From Takakia lepidozioides (lineage: Eukaryota; Streptophyta; Takakiopsida; Takakiales; Takakiaceae): a DNA stretch of 60,000 nt. A program made the translations under genes and the position numbers. The stretch spans positions 23,934,001 through 23,994,000 of the forward strand of contig CM060732.1 of assembly GCA_030704615.1 (NCBI GenBank), written 5' to 3'. The notes under the pieces were generated by a model. That model ran no database searches. It worked only from the letters and a program-made list of their open reading frames with translations, and was not told the DNA's origin. Position 1 is the first letter of the stretch. Each line of letters opens with the position of its first letter. Below are positions 1 through 11,089 of this stretch, piece after piece.

Positions 1-890
1 AGCAACTTGAAAGTATACATCCAAGAGTTTAAAGTTGCAAACTAGCTGGTGTCCAATCCAGCCAGCGACGGAAGCAGGAGAAACGCAGTCCCAAACTTGT
101 TCCGTGAGATTCCTTGAACCAACAAAACTCCGTTTTCCGCGAACTTTGACAGGCTTAGTCGTCTTGCAGAGGCCTAAATTCTAAGCCAGGTATGGAGGTT
201 GACATTTGACATCACCATTTTTCAACGTTTCGGCATAGATCGTTCTCAGTAGTACCAAATCAGGACGTGTACTCTTTCAAACTAGCTGGGACTTCCACAG
301 AACTCTGTTCATGAAAACGCAGCCTTGCAGTGAGCCCAACTCAGGTTTCGAGACCCAACAAACACTCGCTTCATAAATTCATAAAGAACACGAAGAATCC
401 ACAAACATGGAAAGCTCCAAGCTGTAAACAACGCGTCCTCGACGGTGCCCAACACTCGCTCTTATTACTCCTAAATTGAAGCATCCTTCACATGCCATGA
501 ATTACTGCTGATGGTGTGCCGGCGCTAAAGACTCGCTCTGGCTACGGTAATCTAGGAACCAAGTCATTATAACCCCTAATGTCCCGCACCCTTTTTGTTT
601 ACCAGCTGTTAATTCCTGAATAGATGCCTGATTGAAGAACAGCCAACAGCAGGATTGGAGTCCAAATTAAGAGCTTTCCAACGCAGCCTGCCCGAGATTC
701 ATCGGCCAAAATGGTGGAAAGTAATGGCTGCTCAAAGTCCAATTTCCATCAAACGAAATCAGAATCTAGCGATAGATTCTCTGCCCTCTGCACCACCAAT
801 ATTGGCATGTGCAGATACAATATATAGCTATCTCATAATTATATAGTTCATTTGCGTAGATCACAAAAGTTGCAAACATATTGAGCCCCC
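1..890. other. unassigned DNA, no recognisable gene
   Basis: No open frame here looks like a conserved protein; the longest is about 60 codons with unremarkable composition. There are no terminal repeats or tRNA-like boxes that I can recognise. It may be a decayed gene or element running in from the left edge. Confidence 0.4.
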
Positions 891-1109
891 TTAAAATTTG
901 TAATTTGGAACCTGAACCATCTTCAAATGAGTAAAAATGTCAACTATTAAATATAAAGGGGCCCACCAAAGTAAGGTGGAGGTGGAAGAAACTAGTATTG
1001 GCCTGGTATATAGGGCCTGGCCTGGTATCAACCAGGGTATTAAACAACCGACCCAGCTGGTATTGGCTCTTGTAATACCGTACTCGGCAGTTGGTATGGT
1101 TCGTGGGCG

Positions 1110-1225
1110 GTTTCCCACTCATTCGCCTCCATGGCGCACAAATGAAAGAGGTTATTTTCTCCTCTCACTAACTAAGGGGCCTGATTTGTGAGCTGTCGCT
1201 CCCAAGTGTTTCCCTTTTTTCAGAA
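1110..1225 (+). mobile_element. SINE-A tail fragment
   Basis: This stretch carries the GGGCCTGATTTGTGAGC and TCGCTCCCAAGTGTTTCCC tail shared by the SINE copies at 2.4, 20.5, 20.8, 34.5 and 45.1 kb, followed by A-rich DNA. The tRNA-like head is missing, so it is 5' truncated. Confidence 0.5.
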
Positions 1226-1598
1226 AAAAAACCAACCAAAAAAACAAACAAATAATGTGGGCTGTTAAGAGCCATGAGAGCATCTCGTCAATCATCAAAT
1301 GCAGTGATTGTTCAGCCAATTATCAGCCAATTATTCTAGGATTTCTCAGAGCTAAGGAAAATATTTTCCTAGAGCTTTATTCCTTGAAACATGCATTTGG
1401 AGATTTGTTGGAGTTTATTTGAGATTTTAGGCATTCTTTTATAAAGTTTCTGGAATTTCGGCCGTTTTTCATAAATTTTCACTTAATTATTAGGCAGATT
1501 CATTTCCAATTATTTAGTGCCGGATCAGCCTGCCCACTATGGTACTAGGGTTAATATCCGAACTGCCTGGTATTGACAATTCCAATACCTTGGTCAAT

Positions 1599-2144
1599 AC
1601 CAGTGTTGGACTGGTATCATATCTTGAACACACCAGGCTGGTACTGGTATATAGGCCTCCGGCCAATTTTGATACCAGGGAGGTACTGGTATTGGCAAAA
1701 ATCTAATTTTGATACCATGGTGGTATCAATAATACCTAATAGGTGTGGTGTTTTATGGGTATCAATAGCAAGAGTTTTTTGAAATTGATACCAGGGTATT
1801 ATCAATACTGGTCTGGTATCAAAAAGATTCAGGATATGTTAAATTTTGAAGGCCCACTTCTCATATAAATGTGTACAAGCATGCTTCCCATTGATTGTAT
1901 TCCTCAAGGTATTCCTCAAGTTCCTCAAAGTATTGATACCAGGTTTACCTCACAAAAATGGATCTGGTACTAAATTTTCAACCACCTACCAGACTGGTAG
2001 GGTATCGTCCATAGTATTAGGAAGCAGATACCATGCCAATACGGGTATATGCTAGGTAGTGGCATGAGGTGATACCAGACTGGTCTGGTACTTCATACCA
2101 ATATTGATACCAGTTTCTTATCGGTATACCAGTCCAACACTGGT
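1599..2144. repeat. 546-bp unit with perfect 19-bp inverted ends
   Basis: The 19 bases at 1599-1617 are the exact reverse complement of 2126-2144 (core CCAGTGTTGG). The four bases before the left arm and after the right arm are both CAAT, which could be a target duplication. Because the surrounding island is full of related words, chance is not excluded. The inside is non-coding. Confidence 0.4.
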
Positions 2145-2359
2145 CAATACCCTATATGGGCTGATATTGGCAAAGGCAATACCCTTGCAATACCCATATA
2201 TTATGGGCCAAGACAAGGACTATACACATGGTATAGAATCTAGATATGCACTTGGGGTGGTAGCCTACACGTCAAAGTTAAAGGGCATGTCCAGCCCCAA
2301 GGGCCGCCACTATTTTTTTTAATTTATTTTTTTCATTTTTAGCACATGTCGGTAAGGCA

Positions 2360-2365
2360 ATGTCC

Positions 2366-2401
<36 letters not shown>

Positions 2402-2613
2402 GAAACCTGGGAGCGACTGCTCACAGTTCAGGCCCTTGAGGAGGGGGAAAAATTAACCCCTTTTCAGAGAAGCCATTAGGCACACAGGTGGAAACGTCAC
2501 CACCAGACCAACCGGTCACGAACAATCCACACACCAGGCAGGGCAGCGGGTTTGAACCCCGAACCACCAGGGCGACACATTGTGCACTTACCAGCTGATG
2601 TGCATGTCCACTT
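2360..2613 (-). mobile_element. full-length tRNA-derived SINE (SINE-A)
   Basis: On the minus strand the element starts at about 2603 with an A-box-like CTGGTAAGTGCAC and a B box around GGGTTCAAACCC. It continues to the GGGCCTGAACTGTGAGC tail and ends in a long A tract (the T run at 2370-2398). The 10-bp direct repeat ATGTCCACTT at 2360-2369 and 2604-2613 is a target-site duplication. It is the best-preserved SINE copy in the window and inserted into the TGGTAT island. Confidence 0.85.
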
Positions 2614-3124
2614 GGTATTGACAACCTCGCCAAATTAGTGCTAATTTTAAAGAATTGGCCAGATGATGTGCGGACAGATTGCAAGGTTCTTGAGCAAGGG
2701 ATCACGGATTTCTTTTTGTCGGAAGACAATATGAGGATCTCATTGCAGATGCTGGCATGTTTGACAATGAGGCTTGCAATCAATTTTCTTTTAACAAAGC
2801 TCGCTTCACTTTGCGTACTACAATCTGCAACATTATTATGTAATGCAAAGTCTGAATTTTGTAATAGAATATTTAATTTCTTTGTGAAGTCAAGTATGGT
2901 TCTAGATTAAAGGCATAATAATGATTTGGTGGTTATTTTAATTTTAATTTTAACTATATATAGTGGGGTTGATAACCAGCTGGTATTACGATGGAATACA
3001 TGTCCTATTGATACCCGTCCACAAATCAAAAATCATACTACTATTGAGGACCGGCGGATATTAAAATTAAGTGAATATTCCAATACTATGGAACCGGCTG
3101 GTATTGAAAAAAGTAATAGATAGT

Positions 3125-3290
3125 AGCCCTCACCCTCTTCATATTTTGTCTCCGCGGAAGGCCTCGCCCTCTTCATATATATTGTCTCAAGGTGGAAGGC
3201 CTGATCACCCTCTTTATATAAGCTTACTCTCTAGGTTGAAGGCCTCACCCTCTGTACATAATGTCTCTAGGCGGAAGGCGGTGGTGGAGC
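3125..3290. repeat. tandem repeat, about 42-48 bp, four copies
   Basis: A degenerate unit containing GGAAGGCCTCACCCTC followed by TTCATATATTGTCTC recurs four times in a row. It has no coding meaning that I can see and lies directly after the TGGTAT island. Confidence 0.6.
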
Positions 3291-3900
3291 CTTCTAGAAG
3301 GGGGGCCACCACCTCATTCCCACGACCTCATACCGGGGCCATCCGGTTTCCATAACGTGGGCCCTTGGCGTGCAACAATGTCAAGCCGTTCCTATACTGT
3401 TGGCATGGCGTCCGCTCAAAGTAGTTTTCTAACACATAAGAAACTACGTTACGGAGATAGAAGTGCGGTCCTTGAATGCTGCAGCCTGTATTAGGGCGCC
3501 ACGAGTGAGGGAAGGAGGAAGAAAAAACTCTATCATGACATCACCCTTCATGGGGATTTTTGGCCACTTGCCTTGTAGCGTCGGGAAGACACCGTTCCCC
3601 AAGGGCGTCCTGCCAACGGAGGCAAATGCTATGTATGGCTATATGACCTCACATATCATCCATTCAACACCCTTCCCTCCCCATTGGTTGCTCCAATCCT
3701 CTAGCATTTTTTGACCTTCAGGAATAGCCCAGCCAGAATATGGGACCCTTATTTATTTGAGTCATGAATCTATAGATTTTTGACAAAAAATCAATCTTTG
3801 TGGGACATTTAGGGGATAATCTAATGGGATTTTCACTGTTTTTCATTGTCGGATTTGTCGTGCGCATACATATCGCTACACAACTACATCGTTGTCCAAA
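3291..3900. other. unassigned DNA between repeats
   Basis: Short frames on the plus strand are open but have no recognisable domain. I see no terminal repeats, tRNA-like boxes or clear promoter. Confidence 0.35.
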
Positions 3901-3904
3901 ACCA

Positions 3905-4035
3905 CACAACACATGTGCACACCACACACTAGTATATCACTAGTCCACCACTAGTCCAGTCACTAGTCCAACCACTAGGCTGCCACTAGTCAGTCGCTAG
4001 GCTGCCCACTATGGCAGTCACTAGTCCACCACAAT
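3905..4035. repeat. CACTAGTC word cluster
   Basis: CACTAGTC, CACTAGGC and close variants recur about ten times in 130 bp, partly palindromic (ACTAGT). Beyond it is pyrimidine-rich DNA leading to the frame at 4280. It could be the 5' part of a retroelement leader, but nothing proves that. Confidence 0.45.
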
Positions 4036-4279
4036 CACCCCCCTAGCTGGTGCTTAGGTCCCTCTAAGTCCAGGTAGCCACAAGATGTGATAGTGACCAT
4101 AGCCTCACTATGTCCTCCACCACTGTCCCTACTACACTCAAACTCGATAGATCAAGAGGCCGGGTGCAAGAGTTGCCCCATCGTTAGTCGTCGTCTTGCA
4201 ACCTGTGAACTTGAGCCTAGGATCTCTTTTTGAGCTTCCCGGGCTTGTGAGGGCGTTTTGTTGTGAGTGACCCGGGCGA

Positions 4280-4603
4280 TTGTGGGAGAGTAGAGAGAAA
4301 GAGAGACCCCCGCGTACTGCCCGCTATGTGTGGAATGGCCCAGTACGAAGGAGTACTCGTTTGAGGGAGAGGAGTCGTGTTCACATGGGGGTGGCGGAGA
4401 AGGAGTCCAGCGACTTGGAGACCAACCCGGGGGAGGATAGTGGAGCGACTTCCAGTGCTGACTACTCAGCAGAGAGCGAGAGCACGGACGAGGAGGAAGA
4501 CCAGAGTGCTGAGAAGATCGTCATTCACATGACTCCTTCCAAGCGGCCCTTAAGGACTCCACCCCAACCGAGGAGGGTAACAAGCCCGCGGTGGGATCCC
4601 TAA
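4280..4603 (+). CDS. hypothetical protein, charged
   Basis: This is a 107-codon open frame. The N-terminal 35 residues are basic (with RRSTRLRERSR), residues about 40-80 are Ser/Glu/Asp-rich, and a basic Pro-rich tail follows. Codon use looks coding rather than random. I do not recognise the family; the composition would suit a retroelement first ORF or gag-like protein. It lies only 50 bp upstream of an inserted LINE fragment and has no visible promoter. It may be the surviving 5' part of an element that the LINE entered. Confidence 0.3.
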   Translation: MWESREKERPPRTARYVWNGPVRRSTRLRERSRVHMGVAEKESSDLETNPGEDSGATSSADYSAESESTDEEEDQSAEKIVIHMTPSKRPLRTPPQPRRVTSPRWDP

Positions 4604-4640
4604 GACCCCTTCTGTCTCTATTTCTATCTCTCTCCCTCTC

Positions 4641-6203
4641 TCACCCTTAGTTCACATAGCTGTGTCACTGTTAACGGACAGAAGTCCAACTTCTTTGACA
4701 TAGACCAAGGTGTAGCTCAAGGATGTACTCTCTCCCCTTTGCTCTTCAATGTTTTCATCAATCAACTCCTCGAGGATGTAGAAAGTGAGGGATTTAGGGT
4801 TAAGGGTGGGTGATACCACCATACCAGCCCTTATGTTTGCGGATGACTTCGCTGGCATAGGAGAGACTCCAACCAATCTCCAGGAGTTGATTGATTGCGC
4901 GAAGAGATACTTTGATCTTTGGGGGCTAGAGGCTAATGTCAGAAAATGTGCAGTGGTAGCATTCAACAACAGAGGAGAGGGAGGAAGTGATCTTAAGTGG
5001 CAGTGGGGTACCCAAGAGATCCCGGTCCACCCTAAACCCTACACTTACCTGGGCGTTCACTTTTCTTCCAATTGTAATTGGGATGCACATATCCGGAAAG
5101 TTGTTCAAACTGGCAAGGGCAAAGGTCTGGGGCTCACTAAATTTTTCCACTGCAGAGGGGTCAACTCTGAGGTTAAGAAAACCATGCTTTGTCGCGTTAT
5201 TAGACCTGCATGGAAGTACGAATCTGCTATATGGGTTGATAACTCCAACCAGGCTAAGTCTGTAGAATCCATTCAAGTGGGGGTGCTTAAGGAGTGTATG
5301 TCAACATGCTCCAAAACAACCAATGTGGCTGTTCGGGGTGAGTTTGGCATTCCGTCCTTAAGCTCCCGACGAGATGAATTCGAGGTCAGATGGTGGGGTC
5401 AGCTGCAACATATGCCCAAGACCAGATATCCTAAGTTAATCGACTCTATATCTTGGAAACAGGACCGCCCTGTCAAATAGGCTAAGTCCTGGTAGAAGAG
5501 AGTAGAAGAGATTCTCGAGGACCTGGACATGGATCCTCAAGTCTTGACCCTGCTGGATAAATCTGACTTAGAGGCTGTAGTGTCCAAAGCCATGTCTGTT
5601 GCCATGAGATTGTCTGATGAAAATGAAGTTAGGCAGAAAACTTCCCTGAATTTGTTTCCAATCAGTGACATGGGGGACGACATCTTGGATGACCTCAAGG
5701 GTCTACCCACTCTCGGCACTAGACTGAAATTTAAACTTAGGGCAGGAAGCCTACCTTTGAACAGCTAACAGAAGCAGAGAGGAAAGGGAGAGTGCAATTG
5801 TCCGTTGTGTGGGCAATCTGAAGACAATATTCATTTTCTGATACACTATCCGGGGTTCTCTCACCAAAGAGACGCTCTCTTCAATTCTATCAAGGGAATT
5901 GTGCCTGTACCCCTGTTTACCAACTTTGAAAGTCTCGAGGCTGAGCCAAAAGCCCAGGCCCTCCTGAGGCCTAGTTTTTGGGCAAATCACACATAGCAGA
6001 TTGATGCTTGTGTGAAGGGATTTCTAGAGGATATCTGGAAAACCCGGATTAATTCTTTATATGAAGGTAAGTCTTACTACCAACGTCAGCCCTTGACAGA
6101 GGTAGGTTCTGTTCCTTTTGTTCCCGCTCAAACTGGGCGCGGGGTCAATGGCCACAAGGCTACGGCAAACAACGTCTTATGAGTACAATATCACCCTTAG
6201 TTC
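4641..6203 (+). mobile_element. 5'-truncated LINE with 13-bp target duplication
   Basis: A perfect 13-bp direct repeat, TCACCCTTAGTTC, flanks the insert at 4641-4653 and 6191-6203. The insert begins abruptly inside the reverse transcriptase domain. That is the expected outcome of incomplete target-primed reverse transcription. There is no obvious poly(A) tail, so the 3' end type is unclear. Confidence 0.7.
4657..6181 (+). pseudogene. non-LTR reverse transcriptase fragment
   Basis: The frame opens with the second half of a non-LTR reverse transcriptase. Visible motifs are QGVAQGCTLSPLLFNVF near 4705-4755, the catalytic FADD near 4840, and YLGVHF near 5045. The C-terminal region follows with a zinc-knuckle-like CPLCGQSEDNIHFL near 5800-5845, in which the final Cys appears replaced by Tyr. 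Stops and shifts near 4812, 5478, 5766 and 5995 break the frame. The endonuclease and the first half of the RT are absent. It is non-functional. Confidence 0.8.
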
Positions 6204-6974
6204 CTCTCAGATTGCAATTGAGCATTTTCATGATGTGTAGGGTTTAGGGTAGGGTTTTGTGTAAAGCAGAGGTAGAGGCAGAACTGAGCAAGGTTTAGGG
6301 TAAATCTAAGTGAGTAAGAGGCTGGGGTGTATGGTGGAGGAATGATCTTTGGAGTGATGAATTGATGGAGAAGGGAGTGTGTGGGGTTGGACTGAGAGTG
6401 AGGGAGAGGCTGGAGAATGGCTCATGAAATGTATATGCTTACAGTGACTGAGATGGTGATTGGTTTATATAACCAAGCCTATTACTACTATGATTGGCTT
6501 GTGAACTTAAGGCATGAGTGGTTGATTGTTTCATTTCGAACCTGATATGCTTTGAGATTGGTTCCGGAGATTTATGTCCAGACTTGCAATCGGCTTTTGT
6601 GATGAGTTTACAATCTGCATAAATGGTGGTAAATGTTATATATCAAACCTTGGTTCTTTCCTAAATGTGAATGACCTGGAAACTTTGTTAGAAAGATGAA
6701 TGGCTTACAAGTTGGACTATGTATGGCTTGATTGCTGGATTAAATTTCAAAGGGTTAGAACATGTGTTAGGGTTTTAATACTGAATGGATGTGGGACATT
6801 GCTAGGGCGCCAGAGCATGACATTCCATGCATTCACGCCGTTGGATGCCAAACTTTTCTTGGCACGTTGGGCCAAGGTTTGTATGCAGTTCACGAACTGC
6901 CGACCTTGCTCGTTGTCCGGTTGACCTTATTTTCCATCATTACTAACTTTGTGGGGTGGAGGGGCTTGTGTTAG
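6204..6974. other. intergenic, short telomere-like words
   Basis: The stretch holds a few TTTAGGG-like words around 6236-6305 (not an array) and otherwise AT-rich single-copy-looking DNA. It probably includes unrecognised upstream exons or introns of the TNP1-like gene, whose first recognised exon starts after a TTAG acceptor at 6974. Confidence 0.4.
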
Positions 6975-9931
6975 GCTGCATCAAAGCGCGCAAAGGAAGG
7001 GGGGACTGAGGCTGTGGCGAATGCTACTGGTCCACCTATGACATGGGTGCAACAAGGCCCGAATGGCCCTTGGGTGCAATCCAGAGGTGGGCAAACGTGG
7101 CTGCAGCAAGAAGCACCTACCTGGCAGCAGCCCATGGCCCCTCCACAGACGACGAACACGTGGTCATGGATTCCAAGTGGGTCCAATGGAGGACCCCAAG
7201 GAGCTTGGATACAAGGAGGTGCCCAAACTTGGGGCCCTCCATGCAACGCCACTGGTGGGCAGTGGGCAGGCCCCCATTTTAATGGTGTTGCTTCTCCATT
7301 CACCCCCCCCTGCTGGTGATGATCAAGATTCCACATAGCAAGGGGATGTGGCGTTGCAGGCTGCAAACAAAAAAAAGACAAAAAAGGCTGGCTGCAAAGG
7401 AACATGAAACTGATGCGAAAGCCCGCAAATCTGTTGGGCTGAAGCTGCACAAGGTACAACTAAACTCTAAGGGGGAAATAGACCAGGGGTGTGAGGGGAA
7501 GGATTACTGGCAGAGCTCCTTGCGGGGACTCTGCATCAGATATCTTGATCCTAGCATTTTGCTAGCAGACAAGCAGGAACCCAGTGACATGGCCAAGGTT
7601 AAGGAATCCATGGACGCGGATTTTGAGTACTATCCTAAACTTATGAGCGTTGACAAGTTCCAGAAAGCATGTGGGAGGATTATAAAAGTACACCGCCAAA
7701 AGTTAAAGCTGGTGTGGTTGGCTGGAGGTCCATGCCCTCCGAGTGTAGAGTCCTGCCATTGGGATGCATTGGTGAAGTACCGGGATTCCCCCAAGGGCAA
7801 GAAAGAGAGTGAGAACATGAAGAGAGCACGATCCAATGTTACCAACCCATCGAGGGTTGGAAGAGCAGGGTTGGCTGGACAAGCCCGACGCTTGGTAATA
7901 TGAATATCTGTACCACATTTTAGTATATGTATACATGTATATGTATGTACATATATACACATGTATGTGATGGAGTAGGATACCATCTCTGCCCTGTGAG
8001 GTAGTTGCAAACGGTACTACAATCATGCCTCTGTAAACGCCCCACTTGTTTGGATGAATAGGGGCTAATTTTTTTTTGTTGTGGCCCTGGCAGAAGAAAG
8101 AGAGAGCACGAAGTCCAAGCATCACTGAACTGGCACACGCATCAAAGGCGGACAAGGGTTTAGGCTCCCAGTCAATTGGAGGTGCACAAGTAAATGGCGT
8201 GTGGGTATTTTTTTTGTTGTTGCATTCATTTTGTTGGAGCAGTAGCCAGGCCATGCGGGCTGATTATGTGTCTTTCTTTGGATGTATAGGAGGGGGCAGT
8301 GCGATGCAGTCTCGACTGTCGTCCCTTGAGGGCAGTGTGCTTGCCTTGGCAGACGTTCAGATCCCGACGATTGAGGGTGAATTGGCCACTATAAAGGCAG
8401 AAGTTGCTAAGGCTTCTGCGGACAATAGCAAAAAACTGGATGCATTGATGGCAATGATGTTGGGAATGTCAGCAACCGCCCCTCCTCCAACTACTATCCC
8501 AATATGTACTATTATTGAACCTTGCGATTCCGACGCAGGCTTGGGAGGCAAGACTGCTACGGAGAAGGTGGTTTGTGCACCTTCACCCCAACTTATTTTT
8601 GTGGTTGTCATTCATTCAGTGTTAGTTGACTTTGAAGTTTACTGCTCTGGTATGTTTTGCTTGGGTGCAGGGAGAACCTCTTGAGGTTGGGGAAAAGCCA
8701 AAGTCGTCTGCCATTGAGGACCTTGTGGTGACCCAAGTAAAATTGGGGCGCAAGGGAATTCCTAATAAATTGCCACGTAAGAAGGGAGGTGGAGCTGGCG
8801 GGACAGCAATATTGGCTGCTGGTGAGGACGTCTGCTCCACCGAGAGTGCTGGTAAGGGTGACAGTAGGGGATTGGCAGATCAGCATGTGAAGCCAACTTC
8901 TCCACAGAAAGAGGTACGCCCTCAAAGACTTTATCTTGGTTCCTGTCCTTAGGCTTTCTGTTTTTGACTCTGAAAACATTTCATGAATGATCTATTTATT
9001 GGTGTGTGCCATGAATTCTATGCATCAGGTATGGTAAGACGTACTCATGTACTATACCTTGTTGTTTTGTTGGCATGTAGAAGGGGACTAAAGCAGAGGA
9101 CCTTGCCCCAGCCATCGTGAAGGGAGCTGAGAAGAAGTACATGCGAAAAGGAGAGCGTGTAACCAGAGCCATTGCTGCCAAAGGCACAAAGTCCTTGATT
9201 GATGCAAATGGTGACATAACACCAAGTTCTAGCGGGAGTAAGAGTCAGGTGGGCCTTCAGGAGGCACCTCTCCATGCAGCAGTTTCCGTACTAGAGGTGA
9301 GCATGCATGCACCTGTTGGCTATCAGTTCTGTACAATGTGGCCATTTACATGTTGGGTACTTCAAACTATTAGTAGATGCATTGCTAAATGAAACTGCTA
9401 AGGGGTGTTGGGCGTGATGTTTGCAAGCTGAGAAAGCCGCTCTTGATACTGCCACTGACAGTGCACCAACTGCGGCGCCTTCAAAGGCAACCCCCAAATA
9501 TCAACCCCCTGCCACAGTGGCAGATATTCTTATGCCACCAAAAGTACTCTACACTTTCAGTGATTGCTTATACTGGGCGGTCCTCATTATCTAGTTTTCA
9601 ATGTACATGTATGTCTTCATGGGTTGATTAATGTGGGTTTTATGGTGGGTGTTGTGTGCAGTTTAAGTTGAAGGACAAAATCAGCCTGTATGATCCTCAT
9701 TTACCACGACACAGGGCTGCCAGTGGAATTGTCACTGGTGTGCCTGGTAAATATACATATCACTGCCGCGTTATACCTGAGGGATTGTGGTGGGTTGAGG
9801 TGAATGATATCTATATTGCCAATTGTGTCTTGCCTCACCCTAACGAGGAAGAGGTCCCACCGCAAACAATGTTAGAGGATGTCGTTGGTCTGAATTGTCT
9901 TTGGCCAGAGAAGAACATGAAGAGGTCTTAG
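6975..9931 (+). CDS. TNP1/En-Spm-like transposon accessory gene, multi-exon
   Basis: About seven exons join well at GT-AG sites: 6975-7892, 8092-8188, about 8290-8560, 8671-8912, 9081-9297, about 9430-9540 and 9661-9931. The first exon has a Gln/Trp/Pro/Gly-rich N-terminus. It is followed by a segment resembling plant transposase family 24 (Ptta/En/Spm), including HWDALVKYRDSPKGKKESEN and a following Asn/Arg-rich stretch. The third exon is predicted coiled coil. The last exon resembles the TNP1/En-Spm C-terminal domain (KISLYDPHLPRH ... LWWVEV). A C run at about 7303-7310 breaks the frame, and the first exon is missing, so this copy may be a pseudogene. Such proteins bind subterminal repeats of CACTA elements, and AGTGGT-rich DNA follows directly. 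Domain names are from memory of the families. Confidence 0.55.
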
Positions 9932-10119
9932 ATTTCGTTCGCCCGGGCATAGACATTGCTGGCAGTGAGAAGAAGGCATGAAAGCAGTTCAGTATTCCTA
10001 GCATGCATGCGGAGACGCCGTGTACAAGTTAGGCTTAGTGCTTTTATCATGGCTGGATTTTGTTGACAGTGTTCCAGCACTTAATTCTCTGGGATTCTAT
10101 TCTATTTTGTGGAGCTTGA

Positions 10120-10510
10120 ATCCCCATTGGTACTTCTTTAAACACTACAGTAGTGGTATGTGTTCCTCTAGTCATGTTCATAATCACTTGCACATCACTG
10201 TAATAGTGGTATAATTTAAAACTGTGGGAGTAGCCAAATGCACACAATTGCCTACATTACCACTTATATAGTGGTATAAGTAGTCACATATATATTACTG
10301 TACTAGTGGTATGAATTCCTCCAGTGGTATTCCTAATCACTTACACACCACTCTGTTAGTAATGACTCCAATCCATAGTTCACACTCAGAGAGACACCAT
10401 GAATGACTCAAATAGCTTACACACCACTCTGTGTTCATAGAATGACTCTATGAGTCATTTTGTGGTTACTCAACAAGTGGTTTCAGAAGTCATTGAATTT
10501 TTCACTCCAT
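10120..10510. repeat. AGTGGTAT / ATGACTC word region
   Basis: AGTGGTAT, TACCACT, CACACCACTCTG and GACTC/GAGTC words recur on both strands downstream of the TNP1-like gene. It looks like a CACTA subterminal region, where accessory proteins bind. I could not find its outer CACTA terminus. Confidence 0.45.
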
Positions 10511-10614
10511 CCATTTCGTAGCACTGACACACGACAGGTGGTCCATGCTGAGAGTGTCGCCACGTGTCGACATAATCTCCAATATCATCCACGGACCACC
10601 GGCTTACACATCTC

Positions 10615-10942
10615 CACTACAAAACGGAAGTGATTACTTTACCACTATGACACGTCAGTTTACCACTGTGACACGTCATAAGTGATTGGTTTATCTCAGT
10701 GACACGTCATTGACATGTCACAGTGGTTAATTTACCACTGTGACACGTCAGCTAACAGGTGGACCCGGACATGAGTGGTACGAACCACTGTCCTTAACCA
10801 CCGATGCCACGTAATGTCTTTTACCACTCACTTGTCATAATGCACTGGTTCTTCATCACTCTGGGGCCAGAGTGGTTTAGTGTCTTTTACCACTCAAAAT
10901 GAGTGGTTAACAGAGTGGTTATTCCGCGGTTTTCTTCTAGTG
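10615..10942. mobile_element. small CACTA element (non-autonomous)
   Basis: The left end reads CACTACAAAACGGAAG and the right end, in reverse complement, CACTAGAAGAAAACCGCGG. Both begin with CACTA and have the A-rich start typical of plant CACTA ends. The three bases outside each end are CTC (10612-10614 and 10943-10945), matching the 3-bp duplication of the superfamily. Inside are repeated TTTACCACTGTGACACGTCA-like units on both strands. It has no coding capacity. An alternative is that 10942 is the right end of the larger element carrying the TNP1-like gene. Confidence 0.55.
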
Positions 10943-11089
10943 CTCCCATACTCGGAGCAGGTGTATCCCCTCCCACTTGAACCTCTTGGCTCGTTTACAG
11001 GATCCGATCCCTCTCCTTGGCAGTCACATTGGCTGCCGTGTCTCCAGTACCGAGGTAGTCCAACACAGCTGAATCCTCATGTATATCTC

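Larger units (their letters stand above)
940..3120. repeat. TGGTAT/ATACCA word island
   Basis: Dozens of copies of TGGTAT, GATACCAG and CAATACC lie on both strands at irregular spacing, so this is not a simple tandem repeat. A full SINE is nested inside at 2370-2603 and a SINE tail lies near 1110-1225. A 19-bp perfect inverted pair (1599-1617 and 2126-2144) sits within it. No protein frame of note is present. It is probably non-autonomous transposon DNA; the family is unknown. Confidence 0.55.

Noticed and set aside
3905-4035. CRISPR-like array
   Set aside because: Eukaryotic context, repeats of 8 bases at irregular spacing, no spacers of even length.
6236-6305. TTTAGGG-like words as an interstitial telomere
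   Set aside because: Only a few imperfect copies, not an array.
10500-10614. Integrase zinc-finger remnant on the minus strand (DIGDYVDTWRHSQ resembles a CxxC region with both Cys lost)
   Set aside because: Too short, Cys residues absent, and no integrase core beside it; probably chance.
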